DNA of 64,000 nucleotides from Chitinophaga japonensis (lineage in GTDB: Bacteria; Bacteroidota; Bacteroidia; Chitinophagales; Chitinophagaceae): contig NZ_VLLG01000002.1 in the NCBI RefSeq assembly GCF_007830125.1, positions 1,620,550 through 1,684,549 of the forward strand, in the 5' to 3' direction. The notes beneath the pieces are model-generated. The model saw only the letters and a list, made by a program, of their open reading frames with translations. It did not search any database and was not told the DNA's origin. Positions 53,901-62,554 of the stretch are shown one piece after another. The position numbers were made by a program, and so were the translations under genes. The stretch's first letter is position 1; each line of letters begins with the position of its first letter.

Positions 53901-54249
53901 GGATGCCTATTTCCCCCGCTATAAAGGATATGTGGCCCTGGGCGATACGCGTGAGCTGACGGCGCAAACCCGTTACCTGCAGAACGTGGCCTACATCCGT
54001 ATGAAAAATATTCAACTGGGCTACCACCTGCCCAAACACCTGGTCAGCAGGATCGGGATCAGCAATGCCCGGGTGTTCGTATCCGGTGAAAACCTATGGT
54101 CATGGTCGCCGCTTTACCGCATCACCAGGGACTTGGATGTGGAAAGCATCCAGGGATCAGACCGGGTGCTGACCAGCGGCACCAGTGGTAACGGTAACAA
54201 CTACCCGATACTGAAGAGCATCACCTTCGGCCTGTCCGTGACTTTATAA
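50998..54249 (+). CDS. SusC/RagA-type TonB-dependent outer-membrane transporter
   Basis: About 1083 residues from ATG 50998; Mets at 50968 and 50989 are alternatives. Signal peptide (MKAHVYMWLTLGLLICAGSSMAQ region), a CarboxypepD_reg-like N-terminal domain (about 25-110), a TonB-box-like segment (SLEEVIVVGYGTQKK), the plug (about 125-230: FNIRGTTSIGQGGNALVLID, AAIYGARGAFGVVLITTK) and a barrel to the C-terminus (ITFGLSVTL). With its FecR partner it should sense and import a glycan or similar large nutrient together with SusD. The substrate cannot be predicted, as no enzyme gene follows. Confidence 0.95.
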   Translation: MKAHVYMWLTLGLLICAGSSMAQTVAQPAVKGVVQDSTGQFLFGVTVGAVNTATGYSTGTFTDEKGVFQFARLPEGGPYTFKFSSIGYAPREMSGYMVTADGHISLAVKLKPDNKSLEEVIVVGYGTQKKANLTGAVDQVGPEVLENRSLTNLTQGLQGVVPNLNLVMGDGKPIQAPAFNIRGTTSIGQGGNALVLIDGVEGDPSLINPNDVATITVLKDASSAAIYGARGAFGVVLITTKQPAKGKTSITYSVSHSIKSPTTVPDVVTDGYQYAKMFNEAWTAWNDYSQTPQNVNKTVKFSQEYLAEFERRSKDPSLPKVEVGPNGEYVYYGSTDWYKELYKNTTGATEHNLSLSGSSGKTSFYVTGRYYGQDGLFRYNSDDYRMYNFRAKGTIELLPWLQLENSTNYSYSKYHNPLNVGEGGSIWRNLADEGHPMSPLLNPDGTLTYSAAYTVGDFYYGKNGIDMDQRVIRNTTGLSAQFFDNKFRIKSNFTFQDTDSTAKQRRVPVPYSRIPGVIEYVGTNTNDLQNTYRQTEYLAANIYGEYENRFAGRHYVKAMLGYNYEQSTYKRLTTSRNGLISEDAEDINLALGQSVTTSGGWEKWNILGGFFRLNYIYNDKYLLEVNGRYDGSSKFPADERYAFFPSVSAGWRVSRESFWHVPQEIISDLKIRGSWGSLGNGNISSYAFQEKFSISQSGLVLNGVRPQKTSQPGVIPDGLTWETSTTQNLGLDLGLLSDRLRVTADAYIRNTTDMFTVGMTLPAVFGTSVPKGNYADLRTRGWEVSLAWNDRFSLSAKPFQYGVRLVLADYQSEVTKYNNPNKNLSDYYTGQQVGEIWGYVTEGFFTSEEDVAKSPSQALLSASTGGKWLPGDIKFRDVNGDGVISYGDKTVTNPGDRVVIGNATPRYTYGINLDADWNNFFFSVFFQGVGKQDWWPGGEAGTFWGQYNRPYNDIPKSMLGNIWSPENPDAYFPRYKGYVALGDTRELTAQTRYLQNVAYIRMKNIQLGYHLPKHLVSRIGISNARVFVSGENLWSWSPLYRITRDLDVESIQGSDRVLTSGTSGNGNNYPILKSITFGLSVTL

Positions 54250-54284
54250 CCAGACTTTGTAAAACTTAAAATACAGCGATACAT

Positions 54285-56066
54285 ATGCGTATAAAATATT
54301 CCCGGCTACTGGTCTTTTCCACCCTCCTTTTTGCTGCCTGCACCAAGGACCTGGACCAGGTGCCGAAAGATACGGCCACCGGCGAAACGATATTCGGCAG
54401 TGAAACAGGGCTGGCCACCTATGCAAATTCCTTTTATGAAGTGTTGCCTATGGCCAATGATGTGCATAAGGGCGACGCCATGGCCGACTACGCCGCCAGG
54501 ACACAGGTGCCCGATTTTCTGCGGGCCGGCGCCTATGGTCCCCAGCAAAGTGACGGCTGGGACTGGGATGAGCTGCGTAATATCAATTACTTCATTGAGA
54601 ACTGCACCAACCCCAAAATAGCGCCGGCTGTAAGGCGGCACTACATCGGGCTGGCAAAGTTCTTCCGGGCATGGTTCTATTTCGATAAGGTAAAAAGGTT
54701 TGGCGATGTGCCCTGGATCAACAAGACCATGAGCATTGACGATCCGGACCTGTACAAGGGGCGCGACTCCCGCACGCTGGTCATGGACTCCGTACTGGCC
54801 GACCTGGATTCCGCCTGCGCCAGCATTACTACCCTGGAGGATGATTCCCGCAGCCTGATCACCAAATACGTGGCCTATGCCTTTAAATCAAGGGTATGCC
54901 TGTTTGAGGGCACTTTCAGGAAGTATCATACGGAATACAACCTGCAAGGCACCGCAGACCGCTGGCTGACCGAAGCCATGAATGCCGCCCGCACCGTGAT
55001 GGACGAATCCGGTTTTACGCTGAACACCGCCAATGGCACGGATATGTCCTACCGGCAGTTGTTCATCAGCAAAGCCCCGGTAGCTTCCGAGGTGATGCTG
55101 GCCGCTATCTGCGATCCCGAGCTCAGCGTGTTCAATGACGCCAACTGGTGGTGGACCAGCTCTACCTACGGTTCCAGGGTAAGTTTCACCCGGACCTTTA
55201 TCAATACTTACCTGAATATTGACGGCACGCCCTTTACCTCCAAAGCCGGTTATGCTACCCTGCCTTTTGCGGAGGAAGTAAAAGGAAGGGACAAGCGGCT
55301 GCAGCAGACCATCCGCATGGGCGACTACAAACGTATCAACGGCGGTGCAGCAGCACCGGCCCCGCCCGTATTCTCTTACACTTATACCGGCTACCAGCCT
55401 ATTAAGTGGTGCCTGGACGATACCTACTATGACGGCGGCAACCGGAATGATAACTCCATCTCCATTATCCGGTATGCAGAAGTGCTGCTGAATTATGCGG
55501 AGGCCAAAGCCGAGCTGGGCGCCTTTACGGATGCAGACTGGAGCGAAACGATCGGCGCACTGCGCAGCAGGGCTGGTATTACCGCCGGGCTCACCGCTAA
55601 ACCGGTAACGGCTGATCCCTACCTTACTGCGAATTATTTCCCCGGCATTACGGACCCGGCCCTGCTGGAGATAAGAAGGGAGAGAGGCATTGAGCTGGCA
55701 CTGGAAGGATTCCGCTTTTATGATATTGTACGCTGGAAACGCGGGGAGCTGATGGACCAGGTATGGAACGGCTTTTATGTGCCTGCCCTGGATGTGCCGA
55801 TGGACCTGAACGGCGATGGCGTGAATGATGTAGTGTTCTACCAGCAGGCGCCCGCCACCCAGTTGCCCGGTGTTACCTACATAAACGTAGCGCCCACCCT
55901 TGGCGACGGTTCCACCAACCCGCAGCGGCTTTCGCAGGGTACCAGCGGAGAGCTTACCTGGTTGAGCCACATTACCCGGAAATGGAATGATAAGTACTAC
56001 CTGTACCCCATACCGGAAGCAGACCGCCTGGTGAATCCCGCGCTGGGGCAAAACCCGGGCTGGTAG
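54285..56066 (+). CDS. SusD/RagB-type nutrient-binding lipoprotein
   Basis: 593 residues. Lipoprotein signal with lipobox LFAAC (Cys19). It shows SusD-like TPR helices (about 60-330, including FRAWFYFDKVKRFGDVPWI) and the C-terminal SusD domain (IIRYAEVLLNYAEAKAELG, LLEIRRERGIELALEGFRFYD). It should cap the SusC barrel on the cell surface and hand over substrate. It begins 35 nt after susC and is the last gene of the locus: no surface glycan-binding protein, hydrolase or sulfatase follows. Confidence 0.95.
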   Translation: MRIKYSRLLVFSTLLFAACTKDLDQVPKDTATGETIFGSETGLATYANSFYEVLPMANDVHKGDAMADYAARTQVPDFLRAGAYGPQQSDGWDWDELRNINYFIENCTNPKIAPAVRRHYIGLAKFFRAWFYFDKVKRFGDVPWINKTMSIDDPDLYKGRDSRTLVMDSVLADLDSACASITTLEDDSRSLITKYVAYAFKSRVCLFEGTFRKYHTEYNLQGTADRWLTEAMNAARTVMDESGFTLNTANGTDMSYRQLFISKAPVASEVMLAAICDPELSVFNDANWWWTSSTYGSRVSFTRTFINTYLNIDGTPFTSKAGYATLPFAEEVKGRDKRLQQTIRMGDYKRINGGAAAPAPPVFSYTYTGYQPIKWCLDDTYYDGGNRNDNSISIIRYAEVLLNYAEAKAELGAFTDADWSETIGALRSRAGITAGLTAKPVTADPYLTANYFPGITDPALLEIRRERGIELALEGFRFYDIVRWKRGELMDQVWNGFYVPALDVPMDLNGDGVNDVVFYQQAPATQLPGVTYINVAPTLGDGSTNPQRLSQGTSGELTWLSHITRKWNDKYYLYPIPEADRLVNPALGQNPGW

Positions 56067-56070
56067 TTTT

Positions 56071-56156
56071 AAGTAAAAAGTAAAAAAGAAAAAGAAAAGG
56101 AGCGAATGATGTATATCACTCGCTCCTTTTCTTTTTAATTTTTTCTTTTTTACTTA
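56071..56156. repeat. Inverted repeat with 7-mer AAGTAAA arms between convergent susD and korB
   Basis: Left arm 56071-56105 (AAGTAAA, AAGTAAA, AAAGAAA, AAGAAAA, GGAGCGA), right arm 56120-56156, loop 14 nt. The inner 17 bp are perfect (through GGAGCGA/TCGCTCC). The arms reach from 5 nt after the susD stop into the korB stop codon (56154-56156). The T-rich flanks make it a likely bidirectional terminator. Confidence 0.85.
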
Positions 56157-57194
56157 CCTGATCGTCCACGTTTCCCGGCCGGCCAGCAGTTTGTCCAGGT
56201 CGCCGGCGCCGCGCTGGGCAATGGCCTGCTCGATCTGCAGGGCCATGCTGTCCTCGTAGGTAGGACGGCTGGCCTGGTAAAACACGCCGAAGGGGCGGGG
56301 CAGGTGACCTTCAATACGCGGATCGTCGAACATGCGGGTCAGGAGCTGCGCTTTATAGAAGTCCTGCTCGTCATGTACCCACAGGTCGCTGGCGCTGTAC
56401 TCGCCGCCCAGCTCTACCACTACTGGTTTCAGGCCGTCCAGGCGCACGCCTTTGTTCTTTTGCGCACCGAACACCAGCGGCTGTCCCTGTTCCAGGAAGA
56501 TGGCTTCCTCCGCCTTGGTGCTTTTTTCGGTGAATACTTCAAAAGCCCCGTCATTGAATATGTTACAGTTCTGGTATATTTCCAGGAAGGAAGCGCCTTT
56601 GTGGGCGTGGCTGCGTTTCAGCATTTCCTGCAGGTGCTTGGGGTCGCGGTCCATGCTGCGGGCAATGAATGTAGCATCCGCACCCAGGGCCAGGGCCAGC
56701 GGGTTAAAGGGATGATCTATGCTGCCAAAGGGAGTGGACTTGGTCACCTTGTTCTCCTCTGAAGTAGGGGAGTACTGGCCTTTGGTGAGCCCGTATATCT
56801 GGTTATTGAACAGCATCACGTTCAGGTCAAAGTTGCGGCGCAGCAGGTGGATGGTATGGTTGCCGCCAATGGACAGGCCGTCGCCATCGCCGGTCACTAC
56901 CCATACGCTCAGTTCCGGGCGGGTAGCTTTCAGGCCGGAGGCAATAGCGGTAGCGCGCCCGTGAATAGAGTGCATCCCATAGGTGTTCATATAGTACGGG
57001 AAGCGGGAAGAACACCCGATCCCGGAGATGATCACGATATTTTCACGGGGAATACCCAGCCCCGGCATAATGGTCTGTACCTGTTTTAATATGGAATAGT
57101 CCCCGCAGCCAGGGCACCAGCGTACTTCCTGGTCCGTTGCAAAATCTTTGGCCGTTAGCGTTTGCGCTGGTGTGTTTATAGTAGTTGTTGACAT
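56154..57194 (-). CDS. korB: 2-oxoacid:ferredoxin oxidoreductase, beta subunit
   Basis: 346 residues. The TPP/4Fe-4S beta subunit signatures are CPGCGDYSILKQVQ (about 28-41), GIGCSSRFPYYMNTYGMHSIHGRA and the TPP motif TGDGDGLSIGGNH. The C-terminal half matches the KorB/VorB type. With KorA it converts 2-oxoglutarate or other 2-oxoacids to acyl-CoA using ferredoxin. The gene is normally next to korA; here the upstream neighbour on this strand is an AhpD-like gene and no alpha subunit is in the window. Confidence 0.94.
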   Translation of the reverse strand: MSTTTINTPAQTLTAKDFATDQEVRWCPGCGDYSILKQVQTIMPGLGIPRENIVIISGIGCSSRFPYYMNTYGMHSIHGRATAIASGLKATRPELSVWVVTGDGDGLSIGGNHTIHLLRRNFDLNVMLFNNQIYGLTKGQYSPTSEENKVTKSTPFGSIDHPFNPLALALGADATFIARSMDRDPKHLQEMLKRSHAHKGASFLEIYQNCNIFNDGAFEVFTEKSTKAEEAIFLEQGQPLVFGAQKNKGVRLDGLKPVVVELGGEYSASDLWVHDEQDFYKAQLLTRMFDDPRIEGHLPRPFGVFYQASRPTYEDSMALQIEQAIAQRGAGDLDKLLAGRETWTIR

Positions 57195-57224
57195 TGTTTT
57201 ATATTAGAGGTATACCACAAAATT

Positions 57225-57328
57225 AATTAAGAATTAAGAATGAATAATTAATAATATCTGCAACACAAGTGTTGCTCTGGGCAATAATGTTACGCATATT
57301 ATTAATTCTTAATTATTCATTATTAATT
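57225..57328. repeat. Heptamer inverted repeat, AATTAAT family, copy 1
   Basis: 31-nt arms (57225-57255, 57298-57328), 26 of 31 matching, around a 42-nt loop. Units are AATTAAG, AATTAAG, AATGAAT, AATTAAT plus AAT. The right arm contains the stop codon of the AhpD-like gene (57313-57315). The loop begins ATCTGCAACAC and ends GTTACGCAT, resembling the loop of the copy at 63698. Confidence 0.85.
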
Positions 57329-57660
57329 AAAAGTTCCCAGTACTCTGCCGCACGCCGGGTATGGGGTATCACGATGGTGCCGCCCACAATATTGGCTACA
57401 GCAAATATTTCATACATTTCCTCGGTGGTCACGCCCTGCTCATGGCATTTGCCCAGGTGGTACCGGATGCAGTCGTCACAGCGCAGCACCATGGAGGACA
57501 CCAGGCCCAGCATTTCCTTCACTTTGGTGCTCAGCGCACCTTCCGCATAGGTATTGGTATCCAGGTTAAAAAGCCGGTTGATCACCTTGTTCTGTTTCCC
57601 CAGGATGACCTCGTTCATCCTGGCCCGGTAATCGTTAAATGCTTTGATCTCGTCTGACAT
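57313..57660 (-). CDS. AhpD-like / carboxymuconolactone decarboxylase family protein
   Basis: 115 residues from ATG 57660 (MSDEIKAFNDYR). The AhpD-type redox motif is present as VLRCDDCIRYHLGKC, with a CxxC pair and the following His. It is therefore probably a small alkylhydroperoxidase or disulfide reductase. The final residues ELLINNE are encoded inside the AATTAAT repeat, so the original C-terminus may have differed. Confidence 0.88.
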   Translation of the reverse strand: MSDEIKAFNDYRARMNEVILGKQNKVINRLFNLDTNTYAEGALSTKVKEMLGLVSSMVLRCDDCIRYHLGKCHEQGVTTEEMYEIFAVANIVGGTIVIPHTRRAAEYWELLINNE

Positions 57661-57774
57661 ATCTGTTTTTTTATGCCTTCTTTCAAGCCAGGCTTTCATG
57701 GCTAAAACTATGAAAGGATTGGCAAATATATTAATAATCTACCGTATTAGTGGACTATTGCCGCTCCTGCCGGC

Positions 57775-57809
57775 ATAATAAAAGGTTATTGCCGATAACC
57801 TTTTATTAT
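57775..57809. terminator. Symmetrical terminator-like hairpin downstream of the amidase
   Basis: A perfect 15-bp stem (ATAATAAAAGGTTAT at 57775-57789 and its complement at 57795-57809) with the loop TGCCG. It lies 4 nt beyond the outer end of the amidase repeat and probably ends amidase transcripts before the AhpD-like gene. Confidence 0.75.
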
Positions 57810-57813
57810 ACCG

Positions 57814-57947
57814 GGAATGTCAAATTCTAAATGTAAAATTTCAAATGTAAAAGTTGGAGGAAGCGTTCCAACGCAGCCTTACCGGTTTAATGAAACATTG
57901 CCACCAACTTTTACATTTTATATTCGTCATTTTACATTTTACATTCC
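57814..57947. repeat. Heptamer inverted repeat, AAATGTA family
   Basis: 44-nt arms (57814-57857, 57904-57947), 35 of 44 matching, loop 46 nt. Units are GGAATGT, AAAATGT, CAAATGT and AAAAGTT, six per arm. The right arm contains the amidase stop codon (57932-57934) and encodes its last residues (EECKM). Confidence 0.8.
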
Positions 57948-59683
57948 TCCAAAAAATCCTTCAGCCCCTGGATGATCTTTTGCACCATTTCCTGCCGGAA
58001 ATCCGGGTCCAGCACCCGGGCCTCGTCTGCCGGGTGGCTGAGGAAGAGGGTCTCCACCAGTACGTCCGGGAATTCCGTAGGGTTGTTCAGGATGAAATTA
58101 AAGCCGCCATTGCACCCGAAGCCGTTCAGCCCGGTTTCCAGCATCCTGTTATAGATGGCGCGGGCCAGCGGCTCGCAGAAGGGGTGCTTGTAGTAGGTGG
58201 CGGTGCCGCTGATATCCACCGGGTTGCCGGAGGCATTGAGGTGTATGCTCAGCAGCAGGTCCGGGTTGGTGCGGCGGAAATACAGCAGGCGGTCCTCGTT
58301 GGCCACAAACTGCTCCCGGGTGCGGGTGGTAAGTACGATAGCGCCTTCTTTTTCCAGCGCGGTTGTCAGCAGCCGGGAAATGGTCAGGGTCATTTCCTTT
58401 TCGTAGGTACCGGTAAGCCCCCTGGCGCCTACATTGCTGCCCCCGTGCCCGGCGTCCACGCCTATGGTCAGGTCGCGCAGCCGCAGGCTGGCCGGGGTAG
58501 GCTTTATCTTTACGGTCAGGGTATTGCCTTCGTAGTACAACTGGTAGCCCCAGGGGAAGGCATGCTGCAGGTCTATTACTATGCGGAACACTTCCGGCTC
58601 CACCTGCTGCCAGGCTACCCGCCGTATTTCGCGGGTACTGCCCAGTTGGGCGCTCAACCCTTCTTCCGCATAGGCCCCGTACACATCCACGATGATCTTA
58701 CCCGGCCGCACTTCCTGGGTGGAAAGATAGGGCAGCTTGTCCGCCAGCGGCACGGACACGTAATCATACTGATCATCCGCCCATACCCTGGCCTGGGTAA
58801 CGATGCTGACCGGCGACGGCTCCGCCAGGGTGGCGGTATCTACCAGCGCTTCCGGTATGTAGGCGCTGTGCCGGGCAGACAGTCTTACTTTATAATAATT
58901 GTCTTCCCGTCCGCTGATGTGCAGCAGCACGCCTTCGTCCAGGTAGCCGGCCTTTTCCGGTCCCAGGCGGTCGCCGCGGGCGGCAGTGGTGAGGTAGGTC
59001 ATGTTATCGATGGTGCGGCCGGTAAACAGCCCGTTGTTGGGCAGGTAGCGGTAGGTGTTGGGGCTGTGGCGGGAAGTGGTATGGCCCTCGCCGTCTTTCA
59101 GCGTGATGGTGATACGGCCGTTCAGCAGGCTGTCCGCTGCTTTGACCACGTATACGCCTTCGTAGAAACCGGGCAGGCCCTCGCTTTGCGCGGGCGGCAG
59201 CTCCCGCAGCGGCATATCGTTGATCCAGGTGGCACTGCAGCCGGGGAAGGCTTTCATTTTAATGCGCAGGGTATCGCCTTCGGTCACCTGCAGGTTACCC
59301 CGGGGGCTGATGCTGAAATAATCGATCTTAAAAACAGGCGTGGCTTTGGCCGGCGGCAGGGGGTGGTAGTAGTACACTACCTGCCTGCTGGCGCTGCGGC
59401 CGGTGAGCGTATCGGTAGCGGTCACCGTAAAAGCAGTACGGCCGGCGCCCAGCTCCCGCTTAATGGCAAAAGTGCCGGTAGGATATACGTAAATGCTGTC
59501 GTTATTAATGCGCAGTGCGCAGCTTTTGCAGGTGCGCCCCGCCAGGAATTGCCGGGGGCTGTTTACATTGTTCTGTTCCCGGGTAGGTTGTTGCAGGTGT
59601 ATAAAGGCCTGTGCAATGATCTGCTGCTGTATACATAATAAAGCCATCACTCCCAACAGGCGGCGTCGCATTAGTTTCATCAT
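57932..59683 (-). CDS. N-acetylmuramoyl-L-alanine amidase (Amidase_3)
   Basis: 583 residues from ATG 59683 (MMKLMRRRLLGVMALLC), a good Sec signal peptide; upstream in-frame codons fall in repeat DNA. A long N-terminal region (about 25-370) contains Ig/SH3-like segments and an AMIN-like stretch (VDVYGAYAEEGLSAQLGS). The C-terminal zinc amidase (about 385-580) has IGVDAGHGGSNVGARG, EKEMTL with the ligand Glu, LLSIHLNASG and VETLFLSHPADE with the catalytic Glu. It cleaves peptidoglycan cross-bridges from glycan strands in the periplasm. The last five residues come from the heptamer repeat. Confidence 0.93.
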   Translation of the reverse strand: MMKLMRRRLLGVMALLCIQQQIIAQAFIHLQQPTREQNNVNSPRQFLAGRTCKSCALRINNDSIYVYPTGTFAIKRELGAGRTAFTVTATDTLTGRSASRQVVYYYHPLPPAKATPVFKIDYFSISPRGNLQVTEGDTLRIKMKAFPGCSATWINDMPLRELPPAQSEGLPGFYEGVYVVKAADSLLNGRITITLKDGEGHTTSRHSPNTYRYLPNNGLFTGRTIDNMTYLTTAARGDRLGPEKAGYLDEGVLLHISGREDNYYKVRLSARHSAYIPEALVDTATLAEPSPVSIVTQARVWADDQYDYVSVPLADKLPYLSTQEVRPGKIIVDVYGAYAEEGLSAQLGSTREIRRVAWQQVEPEVFRIVIDLQHAFPWGYQLYYEGNTLTVKIKPTPASLRLRDLTIGVDAGHGGSNVGARGLTGTYEKEMTLTISRLLTTALEKEGAIVLTTRTREQFVANEDRLLYFRRTNPDLLLSIHLNASGNPVDISGTATYYKHPFCEPLARAIYNRMLETGLNGFGCNGGFNFILNNPTEFPDVLVETLFLSHPADEARVLDPDFRQEMVQKIIQGLKDFLEECKM

Positions 59684-59697
59684 GATCCCGTCTTCTT

Positions 59698-59753
59698 GAT
59701 GTATTGATGTGTTGATGCAACATCCAGGCATCACATCAACACGTCAATACATC
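59698..59753. repeat. Inverted repeat between acyl-CoA dehydrogenase and amidase genes
   Basis: 20-nt arms (GATGTATTGATGTGTTGATG at 59698-59717; 59734-59753) with one mismatch and a 16-nt loop. The TTGATGT word recurs about every eight bases within the arm. It stands 41 nt from the upstream stop and 14 nt from the amidase start. Confidence 0.75.
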
Positions 59754-59794
59754 TTCAAATATATGCTAATGCATTAAATAACCATAACCGCACC

Positions 59795-61588
59795 TTACCA
59801 GGCATACCGGTTCTCCCCGATCATTTTGTCCGCTATCCGTCTCCGGGCGTCCTTGGTATTAAGGGGCGCTGTTTTGGTATAACGTTTCAGGCCCAGCAGC
59901 ATCATGCGTTGTTCATCGCCTTCTGCAAAGCTGTTGATGGCGTCTTTGCCGTACTTGTGGATACGGTCCGCCGCATCCGTGAAGTAGGTGCGCACCATGT
60001 CAGCCTGCAGGGCGGCGGCGCTTTCGCCTTCCTTGTCCACGATCTTCAGCAGACGCAGCAGCCCGCTTTCGGCGGTAAAGGTCTCAATGGCCATATCGGC
60101 AATGTTCATCAGCACTTCCTGCTCCTGTTCCAGTTTGGTGCCCAGTTTTTGCACGGCGGCGCCGGCTACCAGCAGGATGGCTTTTTTCAGGTTGCCGAGC
60201 AGTTTCTTTTCCGCGCTGAAGGGTGTTTCATCGTCGCTGCCGAATTCCGGTATGCTCATTAGCTCCTTCATCACGTTCATGGCGGGCGTCATCAGGTCCA
60301 GCTTGCCTTTCATCGCGCGTTTCAGCGTCATGTCCAGGGTAAGCAGGCGGTTTATTTCGTTGGTGCCTTCAAATATGCGGTTGATCCTGGCGTCGCGGTA
60401 GGATTTGGAGATCACGTATTCATCGCTGAAGCCGTTGCCCCCGTGTATCTGCACGCCTTCGTCCACCACATAGTCCAGCACTTCTGATCCGTTTACTTTC
60501 AGGATGGCGCATTCCACGGCATATTCTTCCGCTGCGCCCAGCACCGCTTCGTTAAAGGGTTTGCCGGCAGCCAGCAGCTCCTGCTCCTGCAGTTCTATGA
60601 GTTGGGCCGTGCGGTACAGGGAGGATTCGCACATCCAGGTGCGGATCACCATTTCGGCCAGTTTATGTTTTATGGCGCCAAAGTTGGCGATGGGTTGTTT
60701 GAACTGCTCACGGGTATTGGCATACTGCACCGTGTTGGTAATGGACCTTTTGCAGGCGCCCAGCGCGGCGGCGCACAGCTTCAGGCGGCCGATGTTCAGG
60801 ATGTTGAAGGCGATCAGGTGGCCCTTGCCGATGGTGCCCAGCACATTGGCTGCCGGTACTTTAGCATCCTGGAAATAGATCTGCCGGGTGCTGGAGCCCT
60901 TGATGCCCATTTTATGCTCTTCCACGCCCAGGGTAAAGCCGGGCGTATCCTTATCTACGATGAAGGCGGTGAACTTGTCGCCGTCCACTTTGGCAAATAC
61001 GGTGAACACGTCCGCAAAACCGGAGTTGGTGATCCAGACCTTCTGCCCGTTAAGGATATAGTGCTGCCCGTCGTCTGTCAGCCTGGCGGTGGTTTTGGCG
61101 CTCAGCGCATCGGAGCCGGAATTGGGCTCCGTAAGGGCATAGGCGCCTTTCATTTCGCCGGTGGCCAGCTTGGGCACATACTTTTGCTTTTGCTCTTCCG
61201 TACCAAAGTACAGGATGGGCAGGGAGCCAATGCCGGTATGCGCGGCCATGGCTACGGAAAAGGAATGGCCGGAGCCCAGCGCTTCATTGATCACGGTAGC
61301 GGTGACAAAATCCTTTCCCAGCCCGCCGTATGCTTCCGGGAAGGAGGCGCCCAACAGGCCCTGTTCGCCGGCTTTGTCCAGCAGGGAAGGCATCAGCCCT
61401 TCCTCCAGCTTGTCCAGCCGGTCCAGTAACGGCGTTACCTCTTTTTCTACAAATTGCTCCGCCATTTCCTTGATCATGCGCTGCTCTTCCGTGAAATCTT
61501 CCGGGGCAAACACATCATAAGGGGCGCTTTCCTTTACGAGGAATTCGGCCCCTTTCAAGGCGGCCTTTTTATCAACTGTTGCGTCCAT
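59795..61588 (-). CDS. Acyl-CoA dehydrogenase (VLCAD-like)
   Basis: 597 residues, longer than the roughly 380 of short-chain enzymes, with a C-terminal helical extension as in very-long-chain types. FAD/substrate motifs: YALTEPNSGSDALSAKTTA (about 133-151), WITNSGFAD, and the catalytic Glu near RINRIFEGTNEINRLL. It catalyses alpha,beta-dehydrogenation of acyl-CoAs in fatty-acid degradation. The upstream divergent gene is an alpha/beta hydrolase; no thiolase or enoyl-CoA hydratase genes are in view. Confidence 0.94.
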   Translation of the reverse strand: MDATVDKKAALKGAEFLVKESAPYDVFAPEDFTEEQRMIKEMAEQFVEKEVTPLLDRLDKLEEGLMPSLLDKAGEQGLLGASFPEAYGGLGKDFVTATVINEALGSGHSFSVAMAAHTGIGSLPILYFGTEEQKQKYVPKLATGEMKGAYALTEPNSGSDALSAKTTARLTDDGQHYILNGQKVWITNSGFADVFTVFAKVDGDKFTAFIVDKDTPGFTLGVEEHKMGIKGSSTRQIYFQDAKVPAANVLGTIGKGHLIAFNILNIGRLKLCAAALGACKRSITNTVQYANTREQFKQPIANFGAIKHKLAEMVIRTWMCESSLYRTAQLIELQEQELLAAGKPFNEAVLGAAEEYAVECAILKVNGSEVLDYVVDEGVQIHGGNGFSDEYVISKSYRDARINRIFEGTNEINRLLTLDMTLKRAMKGKLDLMTPAMNVMKELMSIPEFGSDDETPFSAEKKLLGNLKKAILLVAGAAVQKLGTKLEQEQEVLMNIADMAIETFTAESGLLRLLKIVDKEGESAAALQADMVRTYFTDAADRIHKYGKDAINSFAEGDEQRMMLLGLKRYTKTAPLNTKDARRRIADKMIGENRYAW

Positions 61589-61725
61589 GTTGAACTTTTT
61601 TTAGCGTATTTGATATTGAAACAGGCAGGAGCAGGATGTCAGGAATGCAAGCAACCGGCCTATTCGTAATTTACTTAGTTTGGGGCAATTGGCAAAAGTT
61701 GATTAAAATTGTTACTGTTAAAATT

Positions 61726-62526
61726 ATGCCCTCATTTTTCCTGCCATATGCCAATAGCCGTTTTCATGGTATCTGCGAAGGCAGCGGCCCGCAACTGCTG
61801 GTATGCCTGCATGGTTTTGGGGAGAGTGCGATGCATTTCCTGCCCCTGGTAAAGCATATGGGCCGGCGTTTTACCATTGTAGGGCTGGACCTGCCTTTTC
61901 ACGGCCAAACAGAATGGAATGAGAACCGGCCCTTCTCCGGCCATGACCTGCAGGCCCTGGTAGCCATGATCTTGCAGCGGCAGGAGCGGCAGCAGTTCTC
62001 CCTGCTGGGCTACAGCATGGGCGGGCGCCTGGCCCTGTGCCTGGCCGCTGCTATGGCGCCGCAGTTGCAGCACCTGGTGCTGCTGGCGCCCGATGGCATC
62101 AGGAACAATCCCTGGCATATGTTTGTGACCCGTACGGTATTGGGCCGTCGTCTTTTTAAATACTTCACCTGGCATCCGCAACTGTTTTTCTGGCTCTTGC
62201 TCACCGTGCGCAAACTGGGGTGGCTGAATGAAAGCATTTACAAGTTCGCTTTTTTCAGCATGGACAAGCTGGATAAGCGCCTGCTGGTGTACAAGGTGTG
62301 GATGTGCATGCGCAGGATGCTGCCGGACCTTAAAAAGGTCAAACGCCTGCTGGCGCAATACCATATTCCCACCCTGCTCATTTATGGCAAATATGACCGT
62401 ATTATGCCGGCCGTGCTGGGCCGACGCCTGGCAGACGGCTCCATTAAAGGAGAGATACTGGTGCTCAATAAAGGGCATCAGCTCATGTCCGAAGAACTGG
62501 GTAAAGAGATCATGTTAAAAATATGA
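61726..62526 (+). CDS. Alpha/beta hydrolase
   Basis: 266 residues from ATG 61726 (MPSFFLPYANSRFHGI); in-frame codons from 61636 are non-coding by composition. Canonical fold motifs: oxyanion-hole HGFGESAMHF, nucleophile elbow GYSMGG with Ser (about 108), acid in IYGKYDRIM and His in NKGHQLM. The cap region (about 140-215) is rich in aromatic and basic residues. The substrate is unknown. GT2 follows 28 nt after the stop, so the pair may be one transcript. Confidence 0.92.
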   Translation: MPSFFLPYANSRFHGICEGSGPQLLVCLHGFGESAMHFLPLVKHMGRRFTIVGLDLPFHGQTEWNENRPFSGHDLQALVAMILQRQERQQFSLLGYSMGGRLALCLAAAMAPQLQHLVLLAPDGIRNNPWHMFVTRTVLGRRLFKYFTWHPQLFFWLLLTVRKLGWLNESIYKFAFFSMDKLDKRLLVYKVWMCMRRMLPDLKKVKRLLAQYHIPTLLIYGKYDRIMPAVLGRRLADGSIKGEILVLNKGHQLMSEELGKEIMLKI

Positions 62527-62554
62527 TATACTTTTGACCCCCGTTGCAAGGGAC

